Source: Clostridium sp. CAG:590 | GTDB taxonomy: Bacteria; Bacillota; Clostridia; Lachnospirales; Lachnospiraceae | Reading direction: 5' to 3' | Assembly: GCA_000431135.1 (NCBI GenBank) | Contig: HF987823.1 | Span: 1-13,085 of the forward strand | DNA: 13,085 nucleotides | Shown: one piece after another, positions 12,749-13,085 of the stretch | Numbering within the stretch: the first letter of the stretch is position 1 | Layout: the number at the start of each line of letters is the position of its first letter | Position numbers and translations under genes: made by a program | Notes under the pieces: generated by a model | What the model was told of the DNA's origin: nothing | Database searches by the model: none | The model's input: only the letters and a program-made list of their open reading frames with translations

Positions 12749-13085
12749 TTAAAGTCTGTCAATCATTTCCACAAACAATTCTGGTTTCAATAAAACAAGT
12801 CCTCCATGTCCCAAATCCGGTAATATTTCAAACTCCGTCTGAGGAAATTTGCTCTTTATATAATTGATATCCTGTTTTCTCTCTTTTTCCTCATTTTTTG
12901 CATACCAGTAGTGAAGCTTCGTATCCACTTTGGGAACCGGTTCTGGAACTTTATAATTATTACATGAATCAAACGTTCTCCATATCGTCTTGCTACTACA
13001 ATGCCGCAAAACATCCACTACATATTGCAGATCTTCCTTAGAATAATCATCTGTCGCAAATGCTTTTTCCAGTAACGCCACACCA
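12749..13085 (-). CDS. alpha/beta hydrolase, C-terminal part (cut by window edge)
   Basis: At least 110 residues of the C-terminal part of an alpha/beta-hydrolase-fold protein. Residues LPDLGHGGLVLLKPELF contain the expected catalytic histidine after a short strand (FEIL), followed by the final helix. The strand LHYWYAKNE with following acidic and basic residues is where the catalytic acid region is normally found. The frame is open through 13085 and there is no ribosome binding site for the GTG at 13079-13081, so the nucleophile-elbow half lies outside the window. Substrate unknown. Upstream and probably cotranscribed with the membrane protein, whose ribosome binding site directly follows this stop codon. 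Confidence 0.7.
   Translation of the reverse strand, partial: GVALLEKAFATDDYSKEDLQYVVDVLRHCSSKTIWRTFDSCNNYKVPEPVPKVDTKLHYWYAKNEEKERKQDINYIKSKFPQTEFEILPDLGHGGLVLLKPELFVEMIDRL

Noticed and set aside
1..13085. CRISPR array, tRNA, rRNA, insertion-sequence transposase or phage genes
   Set aside because: I looked for regular repeats, cloverleaf-type symmetry, DDE or integrase motifs and terminal repeats and found none.

Overview
The window looks like a low-GC Firmicute of class Clostridia, most likely a Lachnospiraceae-type gut anaerobe. The reasons are AT-rich intergenic DNA, strong AGGAGG-type ribosome binding sites, a DUF11 protein of a type common in Clostridia, and an anaerobic AprBA-type sulfate-assimilation operon. 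Every gene I can support lies on the minus strand, so transcription runs from high to low coordinates. The genus is inference.

Layout from right (upstream) to left. An alpha/beta hydrolase cut by the window edge is coupled to a four-helix membrane protein (12244-13085). A 22-bp perfect hairpin (12121-12173) separates them from a two-gene HipA-type kinase module (10680-12048). There an XRE helix-turn-helix protein carries a C-terminal domain resembling HipA N-subdomain 1 (HipS-like), followed by a short kinase-core protein with intact catalytic residues. Next come a 71-residue protein that may be a remnant of an AAA ATPase, and a MATE efflux gene whose leader holds a strong intrinsic terminator just after a near-consensus promoter, so it is probably attenuated. 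Then comes a deletion scar. The promoter, operator and DNA-binding headpiece of a LacI-family repressor run directly into the last codons of a paralogue of the membrane protein at 12244-12732. The scar is followed by msrA.

The centre (2654-7825) is one sulfur-assimilation operon, aprA-aprB-cysD-cysN-Rrf2 regulator. It has a clear sigma-A promoter overlapped by dyad repeats at one end and a strong hairpin at the other. CysDN makes adenosine 5'-phosphosulfate (APS) from sulfate and ATP. AprBA reduces APS directly to sulfite, which fits the absence of APS kinase (CysC) and PAPS reductase (CysH). The last gene, a cysteine-free Rrf2 protein of CymR type, probably represses the operon. Sulfite reductase and a sulfate transporter are not in the window. 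CysN carries a C-terminal extension of about 138 residues that I do not recognise.

The left end has a monocistronic DUF11 protein with a sporulation-like (sigma-K/sigma-E) promoter, then a HAD phosphatase translationally coupled to a stand-alone SIR2-domain protein with the NAD-site residues present. The most interesting items are the HipB-HipS-like fusion with a short kinase, the lacI/membrane-gene scar, the MATE leader attenuator and the HAD-SIR2 pair.
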